Positions 54,135 to 63,602 are shown, counted from the stretch's first letter. The stretch is DNA of 64,000 bases from Alkalihalobacillus trypoxylicola (GCF_001590785.1 NZ_LTAO01000002.1:56184-120183), one strand, 5' to 3'. Numbers and translations: made by a program. The notes: generated by a model from the letters alone, not told the origin.

Positions 54135-54614
54135 TTGAAGCATATGACGAACAAAGTAATTTTTGATTACAGATTTACTAGTGAAAAAGATTCACTACAT
54201 TATAAAATGAGGAAAGATGTCTCTTCTCTCCTAAATGTCTCTACCGTGTTTAAAATCTTTATAAATGAAGACTTATATTTTGAACAAGAAGAGTTTCCTA
54301 TTTTAGAGTTCTACAAGTATTTATATAAATGGAAAAGATCGATTCAAAAAGACAAAAAAATCTATGAGTTTCATTATTATTCTATTGAACACGATGATGA
54401 GGAAGGGGCGATCATTTCCCTTATCCCCTTTGGAGACAAAATCAGATTAAAATCCATATGGGCAGAACTAGAACTTTATAATGTGTTTGAGCTGGACTAT
54501 TTAATTAGTGAGTTGATCGCTTTAGAGACTCGTTTAAAACGAGATTTAGAAAATTACTTCCAAATCGAGTTAGATAAGTTTATAAAACATATTCCTTCTA
54601 GATACATTTTATAG
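54135..54614 (+). CDS. Uncharacterised cytosolic protein
   Basis: 159 residues from TTG 54135, at good spacing from AAGGTG (GTG 54126 overlaps it). Rich in aromatic and charged residues, no membrane segment or signal. A central FHYYSIEHDDEEGAIISLIP strand region and a C-terminal long helix (LISELIALETRLKRDLENYF). No family recognised. It precedes the two-component system by 80 bases but shares no obvious link. Confidence 0.6.
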   Translation: MKHMTNKVIFDYRFTSEKDSLHYKMRKDVSSLLNVSTVFKIFINEDLYFEQEEFPILEFYKYLYKWKRSIQKDKKIYEFHYYSIEHDDEEGAIISLIPFGDKIRLKSIWAELELYNVFELDYLISELIALETRLKRDLENYFQIELDKFIKHIPSRYIL

Positions 54615-54694
54615 GTTTGTTTTGAACTGTGTTTTGTGAAAAAGTCTTAGTAAAATAATCTATATATTTTCTATAATGGAGAGGAAGTGAAGAA

Positions 54695-55612
54695 GTGCTT
54701 TTTTTTCTCATACTGATTTCAGTTTTATTCATCATGCAAACGGTTTATATACTGTATTATAAAAATCAAGTGAGAGATATTGGCAATCAATTAGCTTTTA
54801 TTTCTGAGCATGATTCGTTCAAGTTTATTCAGTCACAAATAAAGCCAAAGGAACTATATCAATTAATGAATCTTTGCAATGAGCTTCTCCGCGAAAAAAG
54901 AGAACAAAACCAGGAGTTTGAGAGAAAGAGTGAAGAAATCAATGAAACGATTGTCAGTTTATCCCATGATATACGGACACCTCTTACATCTCTTGATGGC
55001 TACTTGCAGTTAGCCGAACGCTCTGACCAATTGAAAGAAAAAAAGCATTATATCACTTTGGCGCAAACTAGAATGAAGCAGATTATCACTCTTGTCGATC
55101 AATTATTTCTTTATACTAAATTAAAAAATCAGGATTATAGATTAGAACTTGATTCAATTGAAGTTGTTAATGTTCTAAAAAGACGATTGTTCTTTTTTAT
55201 TGAAGAATTCTCACATAAAAACACTGAACCTATATTGAACTTACCGGAATTTCCAGTGAGAATGGTAGGTGATGAAACCGCATTAGAAAGGATTTATGAA
55301 AATATTATCAGAAACTATATTTTTCATGGAGATGGAAATTTAATTATTACTCATGAAAAGAAACAAGGGGAGTTTCACTTACATTTTAATAATAAACTAA
55401 AACCTAATCAGTCTATTCATTTTAACAAGATATTCTCTCGGTTTTATAAAGAAGATCCGTCGAGAAGCCAGCTATCTTCAGGACTTGGACTGTCTATTGT
55501 AAAATCTCTTGTAGAAAAGATGAATGGTCATGTTTATGCTGATTTGAAGGATGGGCAGTTTTGTATCGTGCTTATTTTTAAAACGGAAGAAAAGGAGAGT
55601 CTATATGGATGA
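54695..55612 (+). CDS. Membrane sensor histidine kinase
   Basis: 305 residues, GTG start. A single N-terminal helix (about 3-21), no extracellular sensor domain, then HisKA with H91 in SLSHDIRTPLTSLDGYLQLA, and an HATPase domain ending in GLGLSIVKSLVEKMNG. Such sensor-poor kinases are found beside ABC exporters, where the transporter or the damaged membrane provides the signal. The kinase comes first and the regulator follows with an 8-base overlap. Confidence 0.9.
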   Translation: MLFFLILISVLFIMQTVYILYYKNQVRDIGNQLAFISEHDSFKFIQSQIKPKELYQLMNLCNELLREKREQNQEFERKSEEINETIVSLSHDIRTPLTSLDGYLQLAERSDQLKEKKHYITLAQTRMKQIITLVDQLFLYTKLKNQDYRLELDSIEVVNVLKRRLFFFIEEFSHKNTEPILNLPEFPVRMVGDETALERIYENIIRNYIFHGDGNLIITHEKKQGEFHLHFNNKLKPNQSIHFNKIFSRFYKEDPSRSQLSSGLGLSIVKSLVEKMNGHVYADLKDGQFCIVLIFKTEEKESLYG

Positions 55613-56300
55613 TGAAATTAAGAAGCAACATATTTTAATTATTGAAGATGATGAGCATATTAATAACATCATCTATGGCGTGCTTCAGCAAGAGGATTTT
55701 ATATGTACTCAGGCTTATTCTGGAAGTGAGGGAGCATTGAATATTAAGCATCAAGATTATGATTTAATTATACTAGATCTCATGCTACCAGGTTTGTCAG
55801 GAGAAGCTTTTATGTATGATTTACGGACTGATCTAAAAAAAGAAACACCTGTTATTGTTTTGTCAGCAAAGGAAAAGCTCGATCACAAATTAAGTTTATT
55901 TAAATTAGGTGCTGATGATTATGTGACAAAGCCATTTGATGTTGAGGAATTAATAGCTAGAGTTCATGTACATATTAAAAGAATTTCCAAGAGTAAATCG
56001 CCATCAACCTATAAACATAAAAATTTAATGTTAGATAGCGATACAATGAGTATCACCATTCATGGTGTGGAATTGAATTTCACGAGGCAAGAATTCAAAA
56101 TTGTAGAGTTGTTAATGAAAAATCCAACACGTGTGTTTACAAGACAGGATTTATTTGAGTTGGCCTGGGATACATTATATATGGGGGAAGATAAAACGAT
56201 TACGGTTCATATTAGTAATATACGTTATAAAATAAGGCAACATGATGAAGGAGATTATATTGATACGGTTTGGGGTGTCGGCTTCCGATTAAGTAAATAA
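55605..56300 (+). CDS. OmpR-family response regulator
   Basis: 231 residues from ATG 55605 behind AAAGGAG. Receiver with D58 in LIILDLMLPG and the conserved K in TKPFDVEEL; winged-helix output domain (FTRQEFKIVELLM...TVWGVGFRL). Cognate regulator of the preceding kinase. Likely target: the ABC transporter 80 bases downstream. Confidence 0.92.
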   Translation: MDDEIKKQHILIIEDDEHINNIIYGVLQQEDFICTQAYSGSEGALNIKHQDYDLIILDLMLPGLSGEAFMYDLRTDLKKETPVIVLSAKEKLDHKLSLFKLGADDYVTKPFDVEELIARVHVHIKRISKSKSPSTYKHKNLMLDSDTMSITIHGVELNFTRQEFKIVELLMKNPTRVFTRQDLFELAWDTLYMGEDKTITVHISNIRYKIRQHDEGDYIDTVWGVGFRLSK

Positions 56301-56311
56301 TGTTCTTTGCA

Positions 56312-56329
56312 TTTTCTTAACCTTTTCTT
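56312..56329 (+). promoter_or_regulatory. Candidate response-regulator site
   Basis: TTTTCTT at 56312-56318 and 56323-56329, direct repeats with 11-bp spacing, typical of OmpR-type sites. Located just before the ABC transporter genes. Confidence 0.35.
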
Positions 56330-56380
56330 GGGGTTATATTAGCTTTTTTTAGTTATCTTAATGTCAAGGAGGGAAGGTCT

Positions 56381-57307
56381 ATGTCAAAAGCCATCATTGA
56401 AGTAAAACAAATAACGAAACATTTTAAAGCGAAAGCAGTCGTGGACCAGGTCGATTTCAAAGTATATGAAGGTGAAATCTTTGGACTAATTGGTCCAAAT
56501 GGAGCTGGTAAGTCCACCTTATTAAAAATGATCGGTGGGTTAATCTTTCCATCATCCGGAGAAATCTCATTATTTAATACGAAAATGAGAGGGAATCATG
56601 CTTATTTTGAGCGGATGGGATTATTAATAGAAGAGCCAGGAATATTTCCACATTATTCTGCCTATAAAAACCTTGATTTGATGGCCATCTCTTATGGGTT
56701 AACAGATCGCAAAAAGTATATTAATGAATTATTGAATCTAGTTGGCTTAGGTGATGTTGATAGAATCAAAGTTAAGAATTTTTCCATGGGTATGAAGCAA
56801 CGGCTGGGCATTGCAATAGCCTTAATAGGGAGCCCAGATGTACTGATTTTGGACGAACCGATAAACGGTTTAGATCCACAGGGTATTTCTGAAATAAGAA
56901 AATTGATTCAAGAGCTTAATAAGAAGGGAATCACGATTATTATTTCGAGTCATATTTTAGAAGAGTTATCAAAAGTCGCAACTAGATATGTAATTCTGAA
57001 TCATGGTAAGGTTGTCGAAAATATCTCTAAAAAGGAATTATTTCTTCAATTTGAAGAACGAGTTGAATTAGAAGTGGAAGAATTAAAGCAAGCCATTCCG
57101 ATACTGGAAAGACATTTGAATATTCAAAAGTACAAAGTAATGAATGAACATAGTATTTATATCTATGATAACCATGTAAAAAACCAGCAAATCATAAAAA
57201 TATTAACTGAAAATGGAATCGTCATTCATTCTCTTACTAAGCATAAACAAAGTTTAGAGGATTATTTTTTGAAACGCACGGGAAGCGGAGGTGAATCGCA
57301 TGATTAA
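56381..57307 (+). CDS. ABC transporter ATP-binding protein, BcrA-like
   Basis: 308 residues behind AAGGAGGG. Walker A GPNGAGKST, signature FSMGMKQRLGIA, Walker B VLILDEPINGLDPQG, H-loop SSHILEEL. These sequences match the BcrA/lantibiotic-immunity group of exporters. Together with the permease and two-component genes it looks like a self-protection or antimicrobial-peptide resistance module. Confidence 0.9.
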   Translation: MSKAIIEVKQITKHFKAKAVVDQVDFKVYEGEIFGLIGPNGAGKSTLLKMIGGLIFPSSGEISLFNTKMRGNHAYFERMGLLIEEPGIFPHYSAYKNLDLMAISYGLTDRKKYINELLNLVGLGDVDRIKVKNFSMGMKQRLGIAIALIGSPDVLILDEPINGLDPQGISEIRKLIQELNKKGITIIISSHILEELSKVATRYVILNHGKVVENISKKELFLQFEERVELEVEELKQAIPILERHLNIQKYKVMNEHSIYIYDNHVKNQQIIKILTENGIVIHSLTKHKQSLEDYFLKRTGSGGESHD

Positions 57308-58064
57308 CCTTTTCAAGATGGATTTAAATCGCTTCTTCACAAATAAAACGATGTATGTGCTATTATTTGTGTTTATCTCCTTTCAAATCTTTGGGATATT
57401 TATGATGAAACAATATGAACAGCCAACTTTCGAGGGAGATACGCTTATAGGCAGCATGAATGAGAGCCAATTCATTCAATATTTGTTTGCGCAAACACCT
57501 TCGTGGGTGATGTTATATATTGCGGTTTTCACCGTTTATTTTTATATGAGCGAATATAACGCTGGATTTTATAAAAATTATATCTCTAATAATCGGGCCC
57601 GAATACATTCGGTTATTTCTAAGGTTTTAATACTTGGACTATTTACGTTCCTTATGTTCGTAGCGCTTATTGTCAGTAACTTTATCGGAAGAACCTTATT
57701 TTATGGACAGATTATGATAGATGATTATGCTTACCTCGTAAATTTGTTAATCGGTCACTACCTCCTTCATTGGTCATTTTCTATTATTGTATTATGTGCA
57801 ACGATAATGATTAAAAATAGTATTGCTAGTCTAGTAGTGGGCGTCATTTTATCGTTAAATATAGTGGGTATGCTTTTGTCTACATTGGAAGGGCTAATTA
57901 GTGATACTAAGATTTCTTCGTATTTGCTGATTAATACGATTGTCACTATAAAAGACTTTGGTAACATATATGATGTGATACATGTACTTAGTGTAGCGGT
58001 TTTCTTCTTTTTATTATTTACTACCCTTGCGATTCAATATAAGAGGAAGGAAGATTTAAGATGA
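57300..58064 (+). CDS. ABC-2 type permease
   Basis: 254 residues from ATG 57300 behind GGAGGTG, overlapping the ATPase gene by 8 bases. Six helices, ABC-2 plan as in BcrB/lantibiotic immunity EG subunits; only one permease gene is present, so it would act as a homodimer. Confidence 0.85.
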   Translation: MINLFKMDLNRFFTNKTMYVLLFVFISFQIFGIFMMKQYEQPTFEGDTLIGSMNESQFIQYLFAQTPSWVMLYIAVFTVYFYMSEYNAGFYKNYISNNRARIHSVISKVLILGLFTFLMFVALIVSNFIGRTLFYGQIMIDDYAYLVNLLIGHYLLHWSFSIIVLCATIMIKNSIASLVVGVILSLNIVGMLLSTLEGLISDTKISSYLLINTIVTIKDFGNIYDVIHVLSVAVFFFLLFTTLAIQYKRKEDLR

Positions 58065-58091
58065 TATCGAAAGAATATAAAGGGCGGTATA

Positions 58092-58124
58092 AAAGAACAG
58101 ACACTTATGTTTGTTCTTTTTATT
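58092..58124 (+). terminator. Terminator of the ABC operon
   Basis: AAAGAACA / TTGTTCTTTTT hairpin 28 bases after the permease. Confidence 0.7.
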
Positions 58125-58158
58125 TTTAAATTTTTTTAGGGAAATAAGGAGGATAATC

Positions 58159-58632
58159 ATGAATAAGCATAACGAATGGAAAAACGACCGAATCTTAGCA
58201 GCAAGTAAAGGCGAAAATCCTATGGTTATGATGAAGATGAAAAGCGGTTATGCGGTTATTGGAGATACTCAATTTCTACCTGGGTATTGTGTGTTGCTGC
58301 CTTATAATAAAGTGAATTCCATTGAAGATCTTACTATGAAGGAGAGGGCTGATTATCTCGTTGACATGACGTTAATTGGAGAAGCAATCTTAACAGTATG
58401 TAATCCTAAAAGAATCAACTATTCAATTTATGGGAACACGGATGCTTTTTTACATGCCCATATATTTCCAAGATACGATTGGGAGCCTAAGGAAAGGGTC
58501 GTACATCCAGTTTGGAAGTACCCTATGGAAAATTGGAGTGCTGAAAGATACCAATATTCAGAAGAGGAACATGGGAATTTAAAAGAAAGCTTAAAAAACG
58601 CTTTAATACAAATAACCCATTTAAGCTATTAA
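58159..58632 (+). CDS. HIT-like protein
   Basis: 157 residues from ATG 58159 behind AAGGAGG. The histidine triad region reads LHAHIFPRY: H99-x-H101 are present but the third histidine is F103, so nucleotide hydrolase activity is uncertain. The rest fits HIT/GalT-like dinucleotide hydrolases (YCVLLPYNKVNSIEDL). Stands alone. Confidence 0.72.
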   Translation: MNKHNEWKNDRILAASKGENPMVMMKMKSGYAVIGDTQFLPGYCVLLPYNKVNSIEDLTMKERADYLVDMTLIGEAILTVCNPKRINYSIYGNTDAFLHAHIFPRYDWEPKERVVHPVWKYPMENWSAERYQYSEEEHGNLKESLKNALIQITHLSY

Positions 58633-58736
58633 AGAAGGTAGAGTTCTACTAAGAAAAATAATGATGTGTTTACAGTCTAATTAAATATGTTAATCCTTCA
58701 GAAAAGATTATTGTTGTAGAAGAAAAATATACTTTA

Positions 58737-58767
58737 ACCCAGGTTGCTTTTGTTCAGCCTGGGTCAA
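58737..58767 (-). terminator. Possible terminator of the minus-strand GNAT gene
   Basis: ACCCAGG...CCTGGGT stem just beyond the GNAT stop; T-run weak. Confidence 0.45.
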
Positions 58768-58773
58768 GCTCGG

Positions 58774-59223
58774 TTATAAAAATAATTTCAATCCATCATG
58801 ACTCGTTTCAAAACCTAGTTTTTCGTAAAAGCGGTGTGCATCCTTTCTTTGTTTATCGGTGGTCAGTTGTACCATACTACAGTTTGCTTTTTTGGAAAGA
58901 AGGATGGCTTCTTTAAATAATTTTTCCCCTATTCCTTTGCTTCGATGATTTTTATCAACCCGAACCCCCTCTATTTGAGCCCGTTTCATACCCATTCTTG
59001 CTATTCCAGAGATAAAGGTTAACTGTAGAAAACCTAAAAGCTGGTCATTTTCGATTGCAACTAAAATTTGATTCCCTTTTTGATTTTCTATTTCTTGAAA
59101 AGCATTATTATAAACTTCGGGTAAAGGATTTTCGAACCTTTCTCTTTTTGAGCCTAATTCATCATCCGCTAACATTTCTACTATTTGAGGTAAATCTTTC
59201 AATGTGGCTTTTCTAAAAATCAT
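58774..59223 (-). CDS. GNAT family N-acetyltransferase
   Basis: 149 residues from ATG 59223 behind ATAGGAGG. Standard GNAT: acetyl-CoA loop RVDKNHRSKGIGEKLFKEA (Q/R-x-x-G-x-G) and the C-terminal AHRFYEKLGFE. Substrate unknown. Confidence 0.9.
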   Translation of the reverse strand: MIFRKATLKDLPQIVEMLADDELGSKRERFENPLPEVYNNAFQEIENQKGNQILVAIENDQLLGFLQLTFISGIARMGMKRAQIEGVRVDKNHRSKGIGEKLFKEAILLSKKANCSMVQLTTDKQRKDAHRFYEKLGFETSHDGLKLFL

Positions 59224-59444
59224 TTTCAATAGCCTCCTATAAGAATTAAGCTTTTAGAGTATATCTATACACTATTTTAGCAAGTAAAGTTAGAGGAAGA
59301 AAATACAAAAAGCTTTTAGTATTTGATAAGAAAAACTTATAGGGTGGGTATGTTCTATTTGAATAGATTTTAAAAAAGGCTTGCCTGTGACATTACGTCA
59401 CAATCTATGATTGTTTTATATTAAAGATTGAGAGGAAGTTTTTG

Positions 59445-60665
59445 ATGGAACAACAACAATCATTGATGAGAAATCGCTCTTTTATATTTCTATTTATAGG
59501 TAGCTTTTTAGCCCTTATTGGTTTTAGTATGTTTTTTATGACTACCACATGGTTTGTCATTTCTGATTTAGGTTCGGCTAGTTCACTAGGCATGATACTC
59601 ATTGCCATTACAGTACCACGTATTCTTATGATGGCATTTGGAGGTGTTTTAGCTGACAAATTTAAAAAGACGACCATTATGTTCAGTACTAGTACGATTC
59701 AAGGAATATTATTAGTCATCATCTTTTTATTGAACACTAACAATCAATTAACGTTTGTTTACCTAATTATTTTGGGATTCTTTTTTGGAACATTAGATGC
59801 TTTTTCTGGCCCCGCTGGCACATCATTAATCCCCAAAATGGTGCAGAAAAGCCAAATAAAACAAGCAAATGCTATTATACAAGGATTGGGTCAGATTGGT
59901 TTTGTCATCGGACCGATTATTTCTGGGAGTGTAATGGAATTTGGAGGTGTATCTACTGGTTATTTAGTTTCGGCTATTATAGTACTTTTATCTGCCTTTT
60001 TTATGTTTCCTCCTTTCTTAAAAGAAGGTCCAGTAGATAATACTGTTAAACAAACGCCTCTTAAAGATTTTATAGAAGGTTTTTCATATGTAAAAGCAAG
60101 TAAATTTTTAATGACAGGAATTCTTATTTTAATTATCTTAAATTTCTTTGCATTTGGAGCGATATCAATTGCTATTCCGATATTAGTAGAGACATATGGG
60201 GGAACACCAATTAATCTCAGTTATATTGATGCTGCTTTAGGGATTGGAATGCTCGTAAGTACCGCGATAATAGGTATGGTGAAAATACGTCGTAGGGGAT
60301 TAACATCGATTGTTGGGTTAATTGCAACATTATTGGTCGCAGTAGCCTTTAGTCAAATTCCTAATTTGTATATTTTGACAGCTCTAGCGTTTCTAATCGG
60401 ATTTACAATGACATTTGTTTCTATTCCTTTCTTCACCTCAGCGCAAGAAGATACAGATCCTCGGATTATGGGGAGAGTCATGAGTATTGTATTCCTAGCT
60501 ATGAATGGATTTGATCCACTTGCCTATGCTAGCGTAACATTACTTGTTTCTAACGGATTTGATATTCAAACCATCATTTTGTCCTTTTCGACTGTTGGAT
60601 TAGTGATCGCTCTTATGACATTATGGAGAGGGAAAACATATAGAAAATATACGTCCAATTATTAG
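59445..60665 (+). CDS. MFS transporter
   Basis: 406 residues from ATG 59445 behind AGAGGAAG. Twelve helices, GGVLADKFKKT in loop 2-3 and GRVMSIVFLAMNG in the C-half; MFS_3-like efflux group. Substrate unknown; ended by a strong hairpin. Confidence 0.85.
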   Translation: MEQQQSLMRNRSFIFLFIGSFLALIGFSMFFMTTTWFVISDLGSASSLGMILIAITVPRILMMAFGGVLADKFKKTTIMFSTSTIQGILLVIIFLLNTNNQLTFVYLIILGFFFGTLDAFSGPAGTSLIPKMVQKSQIKQANAIIQGLGQIGFVIGPIISGSVMEFGGVSTGYLVSAIIVLLSAFFMFPPFLKEGPVDNTVKQTPLKDFIEGFSYVKASKFLMTGILILIILNFFAFGAISIAIPILVETYGGTPINLSYIDAALGIGMLVSTAIIGMVKIRRRGLTSIVGLIATLLVAVAFSQIPNLYILTALAFLIGFTMTFVSIPFFTSAQEDTDPRIMGRVMSIVFLAMNGFDPLAYASVTLLVSNGFDIQTIILSFSTVGLVIALMTLWRGKTYRKYTSNY

Positions 60666-60691
60666 TTCTCGTTTACAAGGCCAAAGTAAAT

Positions 60692-60732
60692 AAAACGAAG
60701 AACATTCCTAAAAAGAGGAATGTTCTTCGTTG
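60692..60732 (+). terminator. Terminator of the MFS gene
   Basis: AACGAAGAACATTCCT / AGGAATGTTCTTCGTT, a 16-bp perfect stem. Confidence 0.85.
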
Positions 60733-60920
60733 ATTTTAATGAAGATAGCACAAGGATCCGATGACTCTTCTGGATACGAAGCTGAAGTCGTTCCTCCTGA
60801 AAGCGAAAGTTTTTCAGTGATTTATCCGATCAACAGTCTTTAATATATTGTTTTTTCTAGCCAGTATTTTTCATTCATCATTATGATGAACTTCGAGCTT
60901 ACGTTAGGAATCAACTCTTA

Positions 60921-61850
60921 CTAAAAATGTTTCGAATCTGAAATGAGTTTCTGTAATAATTTTTGTGATTCTAATCCTTCTCTGGCTGATACGCTAGGCA
61001 TTGTATTTTGCTGAAGGCACTTAATAAAATGTGCTACTGCATTTTCAAACCCTTTTTGTTCTAAAATGGTTTGCCAAGGTCCGGAATAAGTGGTCGTTAT
61101 TTGATTATCCTTCTCAACCTCAAATATATTCATGTTTTTTACTCGATAAATCCCTCCATCTGTGACTAATTCTATTTGCTCTAGGTTTGTTCCAGCACTT
61201 CTATGCATGGAGGTGTGATAGATGTTGTTTTGATCGGATAGGAATTGCTGCTTTGAAAAAATTAATTTAGAATCAGTGGTCTTTTTCAAAAAGCCATGAT
61301 CAAATCGTAAATGACCATCTGCAAGCCATCTAATAGTATCAACTAAATGTAAATAGTCATCTAAAAGTATATGTTCAAAGGTAAGGCTATCTTGCCTTGC
61401 TATTCTGTGCTTATCAACGTTAATCCATGCAGTGTCTTTCTCTTTTAACAGTTGTTTCAATTGAACATACATGGGTGAAAATCTTCGATTAAAACCTACC
61501 ATTAACTTTCTACCTAAACTCTCACTAAGTTGAACTAATTTCTCTGCCTCTTCAATACTAGCTGCCAAAGGCTTATCAACATAAATATCGATACCATTTT
61601 GGAGAAGCTGAGAAACGATTTCGAAGTGAGTACCGGTTGAACTGTGTACAAAAATCGCATCGCATGACTGACTTAATGTAGATAAATCTTCAAAAGCTTG
61701 AATTCGATATTGATGACAGATTTTTTCTCTTTTCTGTTTATTAGGTGAGTACGCTCCCACAAATGTCCAATCGATTTCTTTCGTTAAAATAGGTAAATAG
61801 GCTTTTTGAGCGATACTACCTAACCCAACCATTCCAATTCTAGGTTTCAT
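60921..61850 (-). CDS. Gfo/Idh/MocA family oxidoreductase
   Basis: 309 residues. Rossmann motif GMVGLGSIAQKAYLP (5-19), DKPLA (94-98, the EKP position has D), then the C-terminal beta-sheet domain. Start behind GGAGGATG. Family of NAD(P)-dependent sugar-type dehydrogenases; substrate unknown. Divergent from the TetR operon. Confidence 0.88.
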   Translation of the reverse strand: MKPRIGMVGLGSIAQKAYLPILTKEIDWTFVGAYSPNKQKREKICHQYRIQAFEDLSTLSQSCDAIFVHSSTGTHFEIVSQLLQNGIDIYVDKPLAASIEEAEKLVQLSESLGRKLMVGFNRRFSPMYVQLKQLLKEKDTAWINVDKHRIARQDSLTFEHILLDDYLHLVDTIRWLADGHLRFDHGFLKKTTDSKLIFSKQQFLSDQNNIYHTSMHRSAGTNLEQIELVTDGGIYRVKNMNIFEVEKDNQITTTYSGPWQTILEQKGFENAVAHFIKCLQQNTMPSVSAREGLESQKLLQKLISDSKHF

Positions 61851-61977
61851 CTGATCATCCTCCGATTGTATGTCTAATAGTTAGTAATTCTAATTTTCCT
61901 CAGATATAAAATGAATATAGCATAAAAAGGATGGCTACTGTAGTGGTAAAAGAGGGCTGTATATGAAAATGTAAGAA

Positions 61978-62039
61978 TTGATTTATGAGAAGATTGCCAT
62001 TATAATAATATATGACTAAAAAAATTTTTTTGGTCATAT
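61978..62039 (+). promoter_or_regulatory. Promoter and 30-bp TetR operator
   Basis: TTGATT (61978-61983), 17 bases, TATAAT (62001-62006). It is followed by the inverted repeat ATATGAC-T-AAAAAAA / TTTTTTT-G-GTCATAT (62010-62039), symmetric at 28 of 30 positions, covering the transcription start. A repressor bound here would block the operon; the TetR gene just downstream is the obvious candidate. Confidence 0.8.
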
Positions 62040-62065
62040 GTGTATATAAGGAGGAGGTGCTGACT

Positions 62066-62641
62066 GTGCCGAAAGGATTTACTGAAGAACAGAAAAAAAC
62101 GATTTCTAATCAATTAAAAAATGAGTGCAAGCTAAGTTGGCAGCGATTTGGATATAAAAAAACGAGTATTGATGATCTTTGTAAGCATGTAGGGATTTCT
62201 AAAGGTGCTTTTTATATTTTTTTTCCAACAAAAGAATCTCTTTTTTATCAAACCTTTAGAGATATACAGGATTATTTATATGAAGTAGTTGAGAAAAAGT
62301 TGGTTGAAATGCCAAATAAATATGGTGTAGCTGCAGCTCTCAAAGAAATATTTAGAGTTTATCATGAAAGTCCATTTATTTATGATCATAAAAACCCTGA
62401 TTTTTTAGCTTTTTTTAATAAACTAGAAGAAGAACAGCGAATCGATTTATCAAAAAAAACGTATATATCGACAAAATATATGCTTAATAAACCTTTTCTT
62501 TCTTTAAAAATTGAAGAAGATTTAGCGATATCGATTCTGTCGGCAATGTTAAACACCATAACTGAAAATAGCACATTAAGCAATCCTATAGATGTATTTG
62601 ATTTTATGGTCGATCATTTAATTAATGAAATCTTTGATTAG
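62066..62641 (+). CDS. TetR/AcrR family regulator, probably autoregulated
   Basis: 191 residues from GTG 62066 behind AAGGAGGAGG; an ATG at 62012 lies inside the operator. Helix-turn-helix TSIDDLCKHVGISKGAFYIF, then FPTKESLFYQTF. It precedes a small membrane protein by 11 bases. Confidence 0.9.
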   Translation: MPKGFTEEQKKTISNQLKNECKLSWQRFGYKKTSIDDLCKHVGISKGAFYIFFPTKESLFYQTFRDIQDYLYEVVEKKLVEMPNKYGVAAALKEIFRVYHESPFIYDHKNPDFLAFFNKLEEEQRIDLSKKTYISTKYMLNKPFLSLKIEEDLAISILSAMLNTITENSTLSNPIDVFDFMVDHLINEIFD

Positions 62642-62652
62642 GAGGTAAGGCA

Positions 62653-62904
62653 ATGAAAGTGATTAATGCTAAAGAGCATACGAAAAAGTATATGGACGTT
62701 TCAAAAAAGGCAGCTGCGGGAACGTATCCTACAAAGAGGATAGCTATGATTGGCTCTAAAGTAGGGATTTATATAGGAGTAGGGTTATTGGGTATCGGAA
62801 TTTATTTACTGATCATAGGTCATAGCTTTTGGATAGGAAGCTTAACAGCGGGAGCGGTTACACTTCTATCCAATTTTATTAATCTTAAGAGGAACAAAAG
62901 TTAA
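62653..62904 (+). CDS. Small two-helix membrane protein in the TetR operon
   Basis: 83 residues behind TAGGAGG. Basic cytosolic N-terminus (about 30 residues) and two helices (about 37-58 and 62-74). No family recognised. As the only partner of the TetR gene it is presumably what the repressor controls. Confidence 0.72.
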   Translation: MKVINAKEHTKKYMDVSKKAAAGTYPTKRIAMIGSKVGIYIGVGLLGIGIYLLIIGHSFWIGSLTAGAVTLLSNFINLKRNKS

Positions 62905-62934
62905 AAGCATTTGATCTATTAATATTCGTTTAAC

Positions 62935-62968
62935 AAGTGCTTTTTCTTTGGAGAAAGAGCGCTTTTTT
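62935..62968 (+). terminator. Terminator of the TetR operon
   Basis: AAGTGCTTTTTC / GAAAGAGCGCTTTTTT. Confidence 0.7.
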
Positions 62969-63059
62969 GTACAAATTTGCTAATGGTAAGGAATTATTCA
63001 CTTTAAGAGAAAATGAATTTCTTAGTGATGAGTTAGAATTATTTACTAAAAGTGATTAG
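62967..63059 (+). pseudogene. Short coding remnant
   Basis: Open stretch reading KFANGKELFTLRENEFLSDE and on to a TAG at 63057-63059; no start with ribosome site. Unknown origin. Confidence 0.3.
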
Positions 63060-63097
63060 CTTTATAATGGATTGATATCGAAGGGAATGAACAGCTC

Positions 63098-63328
63098 TTG
63101 AGAAATAAATTTTTATTAGAAAGTTTAAAGGTGCTCTCTTTTATCGCTGTCTTCATTAGTTTGTTCTTTATAGCAACGAATGTCTTGGATTGGTTTTTTT
63201 TCAATAGAAGTTTAACCATTATCTTGAGTGTAGTTGCTTTTTTTATAATTTTAGTCCTTTCAATTATTATCAGTATAAAAATATCAGATTGGTTAGAGCA
63301 TACATTTAAAAAGAAAATGAATCATTAA
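63098..63328 (+). CDS. Small two-helix membrane protein
   Basis: 76 residues from TTG 63098; AAGGGA lies 13 bases upstream, rather far. Two hydrophobic helices (about 10-33 and 38-62) and a basic tail. No family recognised. Confidence 0.5.
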   Translation: MRNKFLLESLKVLSFIAVFISLFFIATNVLDWFFFNRSLTIILSVVAFFIILVLSIIISIKISDWLEHTFKKKMNH

Positions 63329-63447
63329 TATAGGCTAAAGGTGATAATGTAGGAATTCAGTTTAACTCTTTCCTTTGTTGAAGTAGCTAACAAGGAACCG
63401 ATAAATCTCGGTAAGAATTCAAATGAAAATAAATTATATAAAAGTGG

Positions 63448-63476
63448 TTGACATATGTTGTTGACCTCCTTATAAT
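63448..63476 (+). promoter_or_regulatory. Consensus SigA promoter of the tRNA-rRNA cluster
   Basis: TTGACA (63448-63453), 17 bases, TATAAT (63471-63476): perfect. It lies about 50 bases before tRNA-Pro. Confidence 0.92.
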
Positions 63477-63525
63477 AGGTCTAGTGACGCAATAAAAGAT
63501 TGTTATTTTGCTAAATTAATTGAAG

Positions 63526-63602
63526 CGGGAAGTGGCTCAGCTTGGTAGAGCACCTGGTTTGGGACCAGGGGGTCGCAGGTTCAAATCCTGTCTTCCCGAC
63601 CA
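63526..63602 (+). tRNA. tRNA-Pro (TGG)
   Basis: 77 nt with encoded CCA. Acceptor CGGGAAG/CTTCCCG, anticodon TGG in GGTTTGGGACC. Confidence 0.97.
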
